Assembly (NCBI GenBank): GCA_934454635.1
Contig: CAKSFR010000004.1
Span: 62,001-126,000, forward strand
Reading direction: 5' to 3'
Length of the DNA: 64,000 nucleotides
Source of the DNA: an uncultured Ruminiclostridium sp.
GTDB taxonomy: Bacteria; Bacillota; Clostridia; Oscillospirales; Ruminococcaceae
The position numbers and the translations under genes are program-made. Below, piece after piece: positions 1 to 7,432 of this stretch (position 1 is the first letter of the stretch; the number at the start of each line of letters is the position of its first letter). Under the pieces are notes generated by a model. That model made no database searches. It saw only the letters and a list, made by a program, of their open reading frames with translations, and was not told the DNA's origin.

Positions 1-60
1 GGATTTTATGCTAAAATAAAAAGGTATCAATTATTCGCGGAAGCGGAAAGGAAACAACAA

Positions 61-1230
61 ATGAACATCGCAAGGCTACTCGGAGGATTCGGAATTGCAG
101 CAGTCGTATTTGCGGCAGCCGCCTGCGGTTCTGCCGAATCCGAAAATATAATGACAGAAAGCGAGAATACAATGAAAAATAACGTATACGCGGCAAGCAT
201 GGAAAACGTAAAGCCGCTTGGAAGAACTTTATTTGACGAGGGGCTGCTATGGTGCGCTTTTTCGGGGACGGGCGCGGAATTTACCTGTACCGGCAGCGAA
301 TGTACCGTAAAAATTCAGGGCGACAGGGTGAGCCAATCGAGCGGCAACGACGGAAATTACGCAAGGATTGCTATCTATGTTGACGGCGAGCGCGTTATCG
401 ACGACATGATCGACCAACCCGAAAAAAGCTATACGTTTCAGGCGGAAAACGCTGACGTTAGAATAATCAAGCTCTCCGAAACGGCAATGTCATGCTTTGC
501 TGTAAAAGAAATTTCGGTTACGGACGGCGAGATCAAGCCGGCGGAAAACCGCAGTCTTTTCATCGAATTTGTCGGCGACTCGATAACCTGCGGCTATGGG
601 GTTGACGACGAGGACAAAATGCACCACTTCTCAACCGCGACCGAGGACGTTACAAAAGCGTACGCATATCAGACCGCGCAGGCGCTCGGAGCGGATCACA
701 GCATGGTTTCGATAAGCGGATACGGAATAATTTCGGGATATACCGACGGCGACGAGCCTGTAAAAACGCAGACGATTCCTCAGTATTACGAAAAACTCGG
801 CTTTTCGTACGGCGATTTCGGTCTGGACAAGCCGCACAATTATAAGTGGGTTTTTTCACGTCAGCCCGACCTCGTTGTGATAAATCTCGGGACAAACGAC
901 GACAGCTACTGCAAGGACAACGCCGACAGGCAGAATGAATACCGCGAGGGGTATATTGAGCTTCTCAAAAAGATCCGCAAAAACAACCCCGACGCAAAAA
1001 TCCTCTGCACTCTCGGCATAATGGGCGACCGCCTTTTCCCGACAATTCAGCAGGCGGTTTCCGATTATACTGCGGAAACGGGCGACGCCAACATTGACAC
1101 AATGAAATTCACTCCGCAGTCCGAAGCGGAGGACGGAATTGCCGCGGACTGGCACCCGTCATACAAGACCCACACGAAAGCGGCAAAAATGCTCACCGAA
1201 AAAATCAAGGAAATCCTTAATTTAAACTGA
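61..1230 (+). CDS. Secreted SGNH/GDSL esterase lipoprotein, CE2-like
   Basis: The protein has an N-terminal lipoprotein signal ending in A-A-A-C (Cys22), so it is probably anchored outside the membrane. Residues ~45-155 resemble the beta-sheet domain that precedes the catalytic domain in carbohydrate esterase family 2. Residues ~165-389 are an SGNH hydrolase: GDSIT with nucleophile Ser174, the LGTND block near 277, and D363-W-H365 as acid/base pair. CE2 members remove acetyl groups from xylan or related glycans; that substrate is inferred here. An AAAGGA ribosome site precedes ATG. It is a single gene ahead of ahcY, and no polysaccharide cluster is adjacent. Confidence 0.85.
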   Translation: MNIARLLGGFGIAAVVFAAAACGSAESENIMTESENTMKNNVYAASMENVKPLGRTLFDEGLLWCAFSGTGAEFTCTGSECTVKIQGDRVSQSSGNDGNYARIAIYVDGERVIDDMIDQPEKSYTFQAENADVRIIKLSETAMSCFAVKEISVTDGEIKPAENRSLFIEFVGDSITCGYGVDDEDKMHHFSTATEDVTKAYAYQTAQALGADHSMVSISGYGIISGYTDGDEPVKTQTIPQYYEKLGFSYGDFGLDKPHNYKWVFSRQPDLVVINLGTNDDSYCKDNADRQNEYREGYIELLKKIRKNNPDAKILCTLGIMGDRLFPTIQQAVSDYTAETGDANIDTMKFTPQSEAEDGIAADWHPSYKTHTKAAKMLTEKIKEILNLN

Positions 1231-1284
1231 ACATAAATCAGCGCGGCAGCGTGAACAAAAAAATCTGAAAGGAAATAAAATATC

Positions 1285-2535
1285 ATGGCAAGTGAAATTC
1301 GCGACGAAAATCTCTGGGAAAGCGGAAAAAGAAAAATCGACTGGGTAGAACACAATATGCCCCTGCTCAGAAGCTATAAGGCTGAATTTGAAGAAACAAA
1401 GCCCTTTGCGGGACTTAAAATAGCGCTTTCGGTTCACCTTGAAGCGAAAACGGCATACCTCTGCAAAACGCTCGCAGCGGGCGGAGCGGAAATGTACATC
1501 ACGGGAAGCAATCCCCTTTCCACACAGGACGACGTAGCGGCTGCGCTGGCGCACGAGGGGCTGAACGTTTTCGCGTGGTACAACGCTACCGAGGAGGAAT
1601 ATCACCGTCACATCTCAAAAGTTATCGAGGTCGGTCCGAACATTATCATTGACGACGGCGGCGACCTCGTAAACCTTATCCATAACGAATATCCCCAGCT
1701 TATCCCGAACGTTATCGGCGGCTGCGAGGAAACTACGACCGGAATTATCCGCCTTATTTCGATGAACAAGGCGGGAAAGCTGAAATTCCCGATGATGCTT
1801 GTAAACGACGCGGACTGCAAGCACCTTTTCGATAACCGCTACGGAACAGGTCAGTCGGTATGGGACGGCATAAACCGCACGACAAACCTTATCGTTGCGG
1901 GAAAGAACGTTGTAGTTGCGGGCTACGGCTGGTGCGGAAAGGGCGTTGCAATGCGCGCCAAGGGACTCGGCGCAAAGGTGATCGTTACCGAAATCGACCC
2001 TATCCGCGCAATGGAAGCGGTAATGGACGGCTTTACGGTAATGCCTATGGTAAAGGCTGCCGAAATCGGCGACTTTTTCATCACCGTTACGGGCTGCCGC
2101 GACGTAATTACCGAGGACTCGTTTTATAAGATGCACGACGGTGCTATCTGCTGCAACGCGGGTCACTTCGACGTTGAGGTCGATGTGGCAAAGCTCCGTG
2201 AGATCGCCGTTGAATCAAAGCTTGCACGCAATAATATCATGGGATATAAGCTCTCGAACGGCAACACGATATACGTTATTGCCGAAGGCAGACTCGTAAA
2301 CCTTGCAGCGGGCGACGGTCACCCCGCCGAAATAATGGACATGAGCTTTGCGATACAGGCGCAGTCAGCTCTTTATCTCGTCAAGAACAAGGATAAGCTG
2401 AACAGCATGATAGTAAACGTTCCTAAGGAAGTTGACCGCGCGGTAGCGGAAAGAAAAATCAAGTTCTGGGGCTTTGAAATAGACAAGCTCACCGACGTTC
2501 AGGAGAAATATCTCAACAGTTGGAACGCAGAATAA
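1285..2535 (+). CDS. ahcY: Adenosylhomocysteinase
   Basis: This cytosolic enzyme reversibly splits S-adenosylhomocysteine to adenosine and homocysteine, removing the inhibitory product of methyltransferases. Family signatures are visible: STQDD near 79-83, DDGGDL near 123, CEETTTG at 147-153, NDADCKHLFDNRYG near 174-187, and the NAD-binding loop GYGWCGKG at 213-220. At 416 residues it matches the shorter bacterial/archaeal form lacking the extra insert. An AAAGGA site lies before the ATG. A hairpin terminator follows. Bound NAD and the active-site Asp/Glu/Lys residues are all recognisable, so function is well supported. Confidence 0.95.
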   Translation: MASEIRDENLWESGKRKIDWVEHNMPLLRSYKAEFEETKPFAGLKIALSVHLEAKTAYLCKTLAAGGAEMYITGSNPLSTQDDVAAALAHEGLNVFAWYNATEEEYHRHISKVIEVGPNIIIDDGGDLVNLIHNEYPQLIPNVIGGCEETTTGIIRLISMNKAGKLKFPMMLVNDADCKHLFDNRYGTGQSVWDGINRTTNLIVAGKNVVVAGYGWCGKGVAMRAKGLGAKVIVTEIDPIRAMEAVMDGFTVMPMVKAAEIGDFFITVTGCRDVITEDSFYKMHDGAICCNAGHFDVEVDVAKLREIAVESKLARNNIMGYKLSNGNTIYVIAEGRLVNLAAGDGHPAEIMDMSFAIQAQSALYLVKNKDKLNSMIVNVPKEVDRAVAERKIKFWGFEIDKLTDVQEKYLNSWNAE

Positions 2536-2540
2536 TCTCA

Positions 2541-2566
2541 GGGAACGGGCTGCCGTTCCCGTTTTC
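2541..2566 (+). terminator. Intrinsic terminator after ahcY
   Basis: Arms GGGAACGG (2541-2548) and CCGTTCCC (2553-2560) form an 8-bp hairpin with a 4-nt loop, followed by a short TTTT run. The T tract is weak, so some read-through into the carrier gene is likely. Confidence 0.6.
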
Positions 2567-2588
2567 TCGGAAAGGTGCGTAAAAACGT

Positions 2589-3521
2589 ATGCAATCTGCA
2601 TCTCTGGCTGTACTGAACCAGACCGTTATAATGTTCATAATTCTTATTATCGGCGCGGTATGCTATAAGGTGAAGCTTATAACCGACGAGGGGAAAAAAC
2701 AGCTTTCCTCGCTCGTTATGTATATTGTTAATCCGCTTCTGATTTTTCTGGCATATCAGACCGATTTCCGTGAGGAGCTTATCTCGGGATTGCTCTGGAC
2801 GACGGTAATGGCAATAATCACCTACGCGGCATTTATCCTGCTGTCGAAGCTGATTTTCCGTGAAAAGGCGGGGCGCGAAGCCGCTATCGAGCAGTTCTCC
2901 GCCGTGTATTCAAACTGCGGCTTTATGGGAACTCCGCTTATCTTCGGCGTTTTCGGCGGCGAGGGCGTGTTTCTTCAGAACGGATTTATCACGGTATTCA
3001 ATCTATGCGTATGGACGCACGGTGTAATGACAATGCGCGGCGACAGAAAGGCTTCGCTGCTCCGCGCGGTAAAAACGCCTGCGGTGATCGCCGTTTTTCT
3101 CGGAATGATACTGTTCTTTTTACAGGTCAGAATCCCCGAAATCCCGTACACCGCGCTGAATAACGTCGCGGAGATGACAACTCCGCTGGCGATGCTGGTC
3201 GCGGGCGCGTCGATAGTAAGTTCCAACCTTATCAAAAGTCTGAAAAATCTGCGCGTTTACGTTGTCGCGGCATTCAGGCTGATCATTTTCCCGATAATCG
3301 GTTTTCTGCTTGTAATGTGGCTTCCCGCTTCGGATATGGCGAAGCTGATAACGCTGATTGAAATTGCCTGCCCGACGGCGACGATAGGACTGATGTTCGC
3401 GATAACGTACAATAAAAACGCCGAGTACTGCTCGCAGATTTTCGCGGTCACGACGCTTCTTTCAATGGGAACTCTGCCGCTTATCGTATGGCTTGGTTCA
3501 ACCGTTCTTGGACTTAGTTGA
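2589..3521 (+). CDS. AEC-family (auxin efflux carrier-like) transporter
   Basis: An integral membrane protein of 310 residues with about ten hydrophobic segments in the two five-helix halves typical of the AEC/BART group. The first segment is near 10-28, and a loop with the family's NCGFMG-type pattern lies near 109-114. Bacterial relatives move small organic acids such as malate or malonate, but the substrate cannot be read from sequence. An AAAGGTG site precedes ATG. Only 9 bp separate its stop from the next oxidoreductase, suggesting co-transcription. Confidence 0.88.
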   Translation: MQSASLAVLNQTVIMFIILIIGAVCYKVKLITDEGKKQLSSLVMYIVNPLLIFLAYQTDFREELISGLLWTTVMAIITYAAFILLSKLIFREKAGREAAIEQFSAVYSNCGFMGTPLIFGVFGGEGVFLQNGFITVFNLCVWTHGVMTMRGDRKASLLRAVKTPAVIAVFLGMILFFLQVRIPEIPYTALNNVAEMTTPLAMLVAGASIVSSNLIKSLKNLRVYVVAAFRLIIFPIIGFLLVMWLPASDMAKLITLIEIACPTATIGLMFAITYNKNAEYCSQIFAVTTLLSMGTLPLIVWLGSTVLGLS

Positions 3522-3530
3522 GGAGTTTAA

Positions 3531-4742
3531 ATGGAGATTTTTGACATTGCGGTAATCGGAGGCGGCGCTTCGGGGCTCACCGCCGCGATATGCGCGAAGC
3601 GCGCTGCGCCAAAGCTGCGGGTAGCCGTTCTTGAAAGGCTGCCGCGCGTCGGAAAGAAGCTGCTCGCCTGCGGAAACGGCCGCTGCAACTACACCAACAT
3701 AAATATAAGCAAGGAAAAATATCACGGGAGCTGCGCGGAGCTTATCGACAAAATCGGCAGCTTCGACGTGCGGGATTTCTTTGCTTCGCTCGGAGTTTAT
3801 GGGTTTTCCGATTCCGAGGGGCGCGTTTATCCGCTCAGCGAAAATGCAGGCTCGATTCTCGACGGACTGCGGCTTGAAGCGGATAAGCTCGGCATTGAAA
3901 CGATCTGCGAATGTTCCGTTGACGAAATCAACGTCGGGAAAGTATTCCGAATTTTTTCGGGGAAGCGCGAATTTACGGCTAAATGGGTGATCCTGGCGGG
4001 CGGCGGAATGTCGCAGTCAGCGCTCGGAAGCGACGGCTCAGTGCTTCGGCTCGCAAAAAAGCTGGGGCTTCAATGCGCGCCGCTTCGACCCGCTCTGACG
4101 CCGCTTAAAACAGTTCCCGAGCTTGTGCGTCCGCTTAAAGGACTTCGCGCAAACGCGCTTGTTACGCTTTTCTGCGGCGAAAAAGCTGTCGGAAGCGAGG
4201 TCGGAGAGGTTCAGTTCGGCGACGGAACGCTCTCGGGCATCTGCGTGATGAATCTTTCGCATTTTTACCGCGAAAACGAAAGCTTTTCCCTCTCGCTTGA
4301 CCTGCTTCCCGAAAAGACGGAAAGCGAAATTTTATCGCTTCTGTGCGAACTGAAAAAAATACGCGAAAAAGCTCCGCTTGAAGATTTTCTGAGCGGACTT
4401 TTTCACAAGCGCGTCGGTATTTACCTGCTGAAAAAATGCACATCTCACGCGCTCACCGAGCCGTCGCGGGTAATTTCCGAAAAGGAGCTTGAAAACGCCG
4501 CAAGGCTGATAAAATCGCTTCGCTTCCCTGTTGTCGGCGCGGCAGGATTTGAAAAATCACAGGTCACTGCGGGAGGGATACTTTTCTCTGAGCTTACCGC
4601 TCGGCTTGAGTGCAGAAAAATCCGCGGACTTTTCTGCTGCGGTGAAATGCTTGACATAGCGGGCGACTGCGGCGGTTACAATCTGACGTTTGCTTTCGCA
4701 AGCGGAGCGGCTGCGGGCAAAAACGCGGCGGAGGGCTTATGA
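3531..4742 (+). CDS. BaiN/HI0933-family flavoprotein (NAD(P)/FAD-dependent oxidoreductase)
   Basis: The N-terminus has a Rossmann FAD-binding loop, VIGGGASGL at 8-16, and the family signature GNGRCNYTN at 49-57. The C-terminus carries the second flavin-binding patch GGYNLTFAFASGAAAG. The length of 403 residues is normal for HI0933/YhiN/BaiN proteins. BaiN in gut Clostridia has been linked to bile acid reduction, but most members have no proven substrate, so I claim only a flavin oxidoreductase. Its stop overlaps the next gene's start (ATGA at 4739-4742), indicating translational coupling to a second flavoprotein. Confidence 0.88.
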   Translation: MEIFDIAVIGGGASGLTAAICAKRAAPKLRVAVLERLPRVGKKLLACGNGRCNYTNINISKEKYHGSCAELIDKIGSFDVRDFFASLGVYGFSDSEGRVYPLSENAGSILDGLRLEADKLGIETICECSVDEINVGKVFRIFSGKREFTAKWVILAGGGMSQSALGSDGSVLRLAKKLGLQCAPLRPALTPLKTVPELVRPLKGLRANALVTLFCGEKAVGSEVGEVQFGDGTLSGICVMNLSHFYRENESFSLSLDLLPEKTESEILSLLCELKKIREKAPLEDFLSGLFHKRVGIYLLKKCTSHALTEPSRVISEKELENAARLIKSLRFPVVGAAGFEKSQVTAGGILFSELTARLECRKIRGLFCCGEMLDIAGDCGGYNLTFAFASGAAAGKNAAEGL

Positions 4743-6331
4743 TACGCATTAACGATATTTATCTGCCGCCGGACTATACCGAGGAAACCCTCGTCAAGGC
4801 GGCAGCAAGCGCCGCAGGCTGCAAAAAAAGCGAGATACGTTCTCTGCGGCTTGCAAGGCGTTCGGTTGACGCACGAAAAAAACACGACGTACATTTTACA
4901 GCGTCGGTCGAGGTCGAACTGACTGACGAAGCGCGGGTGCTTCGCAGGCTTCCGCCCAATAAGGCGGCGAAAATTACCGAGCAGCCGTATATTCAGCCGG
5001 TGGCGACGGATTTCTCCGAAAAATCACCGGTAATAGTCGGGTTCGGTCCCGCAGGAATGTTCGCCGCGCTGACTCTTGCGCGCGCGGGGCTGAAGCCGAT
5101 CGTCCTCGAACGCGGCGGGGACTGCGACAGCCGTATCGAAGCGATAGAGAAATTCAGGAGCAGCCGTGTTCTCGACGAGAACAACAACGTTCAGTTCGGC
5201 GAGGGCGGCGCGGGAACTTTCTCGGACGGAAAACTCACCACGGGCATACGCGACCCGCGCATACGCCACGTTTTCGGCACATTTACGAAGTTCGGCGCGC
5301 CGAGCGAAATACTCTGGCAGGCAAAACCGCATATCGGGACGGATATGCTGCGCACGGTGATAAAAAATATCCGAAATGAAATTATCCGTCTTGGCGGGAC
5401 TGTTATTTTCGGCGCGAAATTCGCCGATTTTACAGTAAAAAACGGACGAATTTCGAGCGCCGTCTATGAACATAACGGCGTGAAAACAGAAATTGAAACA
5501 AAAAATATTATTCTCGCGATAGGACACAGCGCGCGCGATACTTTCGCTATGCTGAACGAAAAACAGGTGCAGATGTCACGGAAATGCTTCGCAATGGGCG
5601 TTCGTATCGAGCATCTCCAGAGCGAGGTGAACCGCTCGCTGTACGGTGATTTCGCCGCGCACCCTGCGCTTCCGCCGGCTGATTACAAATACGCGGTTCA
5701 CCTCCCGAACGGACGAAGCCTGTACACGTTCTGTATGTGCCCCGGCGGGTACGTCGTCGCGGCAGCTTCCGAAAAAGAAACCTGCGTAACTAACGGAATG
5801 AGCCTTTTCGCGCGCGACGGAGCTAACGCAAATTCCGCGCTGCTCGTCAACGTCGAAACCGATGATTTCGGCGACGGAGGAGTGCTTGCGGGAATCGAAT
5901 TACAGCGAAAAATCGAGCGTGCGGCATTTATCGCGGGAGGCGGGAACTATAACGCGCCCGTTTCGCTTGTCGGCGATTTTCTGAAAGCGAGAAAATCGGA
6001 CGGCTTCGGTGCGGTCTTACCCACCCTGCTTCCGGGAGTGGCTTTCGCCCGACCCGAAAACTATCTCCCCGAATTTATTACAGAAACGCTGTGCGCGGGA
6101 ATCCCGCTGATAGCTAAAAAAGCGGACTTTTTCCGCGCTGAGGACGCAATTCTTACGGGAGCGGAAACGCGAAGCTCATCGCCCGTGCGAATACTTCGCA
6201 ACGAATCGCTCTGTTCCTGCTCGATTAAAGGGTTGTATCCCTGCGGCGAGGGCGCAGGCTATGCGGGCGGAATCGTTTCAGCGGCAGTTGACGGAATCAA
6301 GTGCGGCGAGGGGGTAATCGAAAATGGCTAA
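4739..6331 (+). CDS. FAD-dependent dehydrogenase, COG2509-like
   Basis: A 530-residue flavoprotein. Residues 1-90 form a small leading domain usual for this family, followed by the FAD-binding loop GFGPAGMFAA at 101-110. Near the end is a typical FAD-closing segment, YPCGEGAGYAGGIVSAA. The family is widespread in anaerobic Firmicutes and its substrate is not established. It begins inside the stop codon of the upstream BaiN-like gene and overlaps the downstream Cys-rich small gene by 8 bp, so the three genes behave as one translational unit. Confidence 0.87.
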   Translation: MIRINDIYLPPDYTEETLVKAAASAAGCKKSEIRSLRLARRSVDARKKHDVHFTASVEVELTDEARVLRRLPPNKAAKITEQPYIQPVATDFSEKSPVIVGFGPAGMFAALTLARAGLKPIVLERGGDCDSRIEAIEKFRSSRVLDENNNVQFGEGGAGTFSDGKLTTGIRDPRIRHVFGTFTKFGAPSEILWQAKPHIGTDMLRTVIKNIRNEIIRLGGTVIFGAKFADFTVKNGRISSAVYEHNGVKTEIETKNIILAIGHSARDTFAMLNEKQVQMSRKCFAMGVRIEHLQSEVNRSLYGDFAAHPALPPADYKYAVHLPNGRSLYTFCMCPGGYVVAAASEKETCVTNGMSLFARDGANANSALLVNVETDDFGDGGVLAGIELQRKIERAAFIAGGGNYNAPVSLVGDFLKARKSDGFGAVLPTLLPGVAFARPENYLPEFITETLCAGIPLIAKKADFFRAEDAILTGAETRSSSPVRILRNESLCSCSIKGLYPCGEGAGYAGGIVSAAVDGIKCGEGVIENG

Positions 6332-6500
6332 GACAAACTGCGACGAGTGTGCATTCTACGTCTACAATGACGATTTTGAATGTTATCAGTGCGAAATAAA
6401 TATGGACGAGGACGAAATGTACCGCTTCATGAACGCTTCTGACTACGCCTGCCCGTATTTCAGAGCGGAGGACGACTATTTTTTGGCAAGAAAACAATAA
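6324..6500 (+). CDS. Small Cys-rich protein, DUF6472-like
   Basis: A 58-residue acidic protein beginning MAKTNCDECAFYVYND. Cysteines lie at 6, 9, 20, 23 and 43 (two CxxC pairs), suggesting a small zinc or metal ribbon. The pattern, including DEDEMYRF and a closing CPYF segment, matches what I know as DUF6472, a family seen next to such genes in Ruminococcus-type genomes. It overlaps the preceding flavoprotein by 8 bp. Its role is unknown; a partner or metal donor for the coupled oxidoreductases is a guess from context. Confidence 0.85.
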   Translation: MAKTNCDECAFYVYNDDFECYQCEINMDEDEMYRFMNASDYACPYFRAEDDYFLARKQ

Positions 6501-6522
6501 AATATATTAAGGAGAACGAAAG

Positions 6523-7248
6523 ATGCATTTTGAAGAATTTGGCAAAGAAAACGAAAAAACCATTGTGATGCTTCACGGAGCGAACTTTGTTCACACGTTC
6601 GGGAGCCAGTACTGCCTGGCGGACAGGTATCGCCTGCTTATCCCGCACATTCCGGGGTACGGAAATGAAACAGAACAGGTCTTTCTTACGGAAAGCGCTA
6701 TTGAACAGCTTTATGAGTTTATCGCTAAGCTCGGTAAAAAGGTAACGCTCGTCGGCTTTTCGCTCGGGGCGCAGCTTGCGGTAAAGCTTATCGCCGAACA
6801 CGGGGAACTGTTCAGCGGGGCTATCATCGTAAGTCCGTGGCTTATCAAGCCGGAAGAAATGCTCGCGGAGGTCGCCAGACAGAACGAGAAGCAGTTCAAA
6901 ATGTTCAAAAATAAATTTATGTGCAATTTGGTCGGACTTATGAACGGGCTTCCGAAACCGCAGCGCAAAGAATTTGTTGAACAGATGCAGCGCGTTAAGT
7001 ATGAAACGGCTCAGAATATTCTCAACAACGGCATTACGACAGACACGATACAGGGCTTTGAAAACGCGGATTTCCCTATCGTGGCAATCGCAGGCGCAAA
7101 GGAGCAGAAGGAAGTTCACGACAGCCTGACGGCGCTCGCAAATCTGAACAGCAACTGCAAAACTGAGATATGGGAAAAGGCGGCGCACAATATTCCGCCG
7201 TTGTTCGCAAAGCGCTTTAACGAGCTTATTTGCGAGGTTGCTAAGTAA
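6523..7248 (+). CDS. Alpha/beta-fold hydrolase
   Basis: A 241-residue cytosolic alpha/beta hydrolase. The oxyanion strand MLHGAN (16-21) is followed by the nucleophile elbow GFSLG (Ser80), and the probable catalytic His is H222 in KAAHNIPP. The acid residue is not certain by eye. There is no signal peptide. An AGGAG site is placed well before ATG. The gene ends at a strong hairpin terminator. Substrate is unknown; this family includes carboxylesterases and lysophospholipases. Confidence 0.85.
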   Translation: MHFEEFGKENEKTIVMLHGANFVHTFGSQYCLADRYRLLIPHIPGYGNETEQVFLTESAIEQLYEFIAKLGKKVTLVGFSLGAQLAVKLIAEHGELFSGAIIVSPWLIKPEEMLAEVARQNEKQFKMFKNKFMCNLVGLMNGLPKPQRKEFVEQMQRVKYETAQNILNNGITTDTIQGFENADFPIVAIAGAKEQKEVHDSLTALANLNSNCKTEIWEKAAHNIPPLFAKRFNELICEVAK

Positions 7249-7283
7249 AAAAACGCAGAAAAGCATATTTCCTGCGTTTTTTA
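7246..7283 (+). terminator. Terminator after alpha/beta hydrolase gene
   Basis: AAACGCAG (7251-7258) pairs with CTGCGTTT (7272-7279). The 3' side continues into six T residues, and the 5' side starts with a run of A, so it could work in both directions. Confidence 0.85.
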
Positions 7284-7312
7284 GGGGACGCCCTCTCTTG
7301 CAGGGCGTCCCC
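7284..7312. repeat. GC-rich perfect palindrome in intergenic region
   Basis: GGGGACGCCCT (7284-7294) and AGGGCGTCCCC (7302-7312) form an 11-bp perfect stem directly after the terminator, followed by TCTTTT. A second GC palindrome (AGGGGCG/CGCCCCT) lies at 7401-7415. The 120 bp between hold no convincing ORF. It resembles REP-like intergenic repeats. Confidence 0.65.
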
Positions 7313-7432
7313 TCTTTTAAAACAGTCCACAGGACTATTTTCATTCACCCCTTGCGGAGCGCTTTTAACGTAAAGAATTTCGCCCTCTGCGGAGTGCGAC
7401 AGGGGCGCCGCCCCTTGACCTAAACTTTCTTT

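Noticed and set aside
1231..1284. SAH or SAM riboswitch ahead of ahcY
   Set aside because: The leader is only 54 bp and shows no matching conserved bases or pairing.
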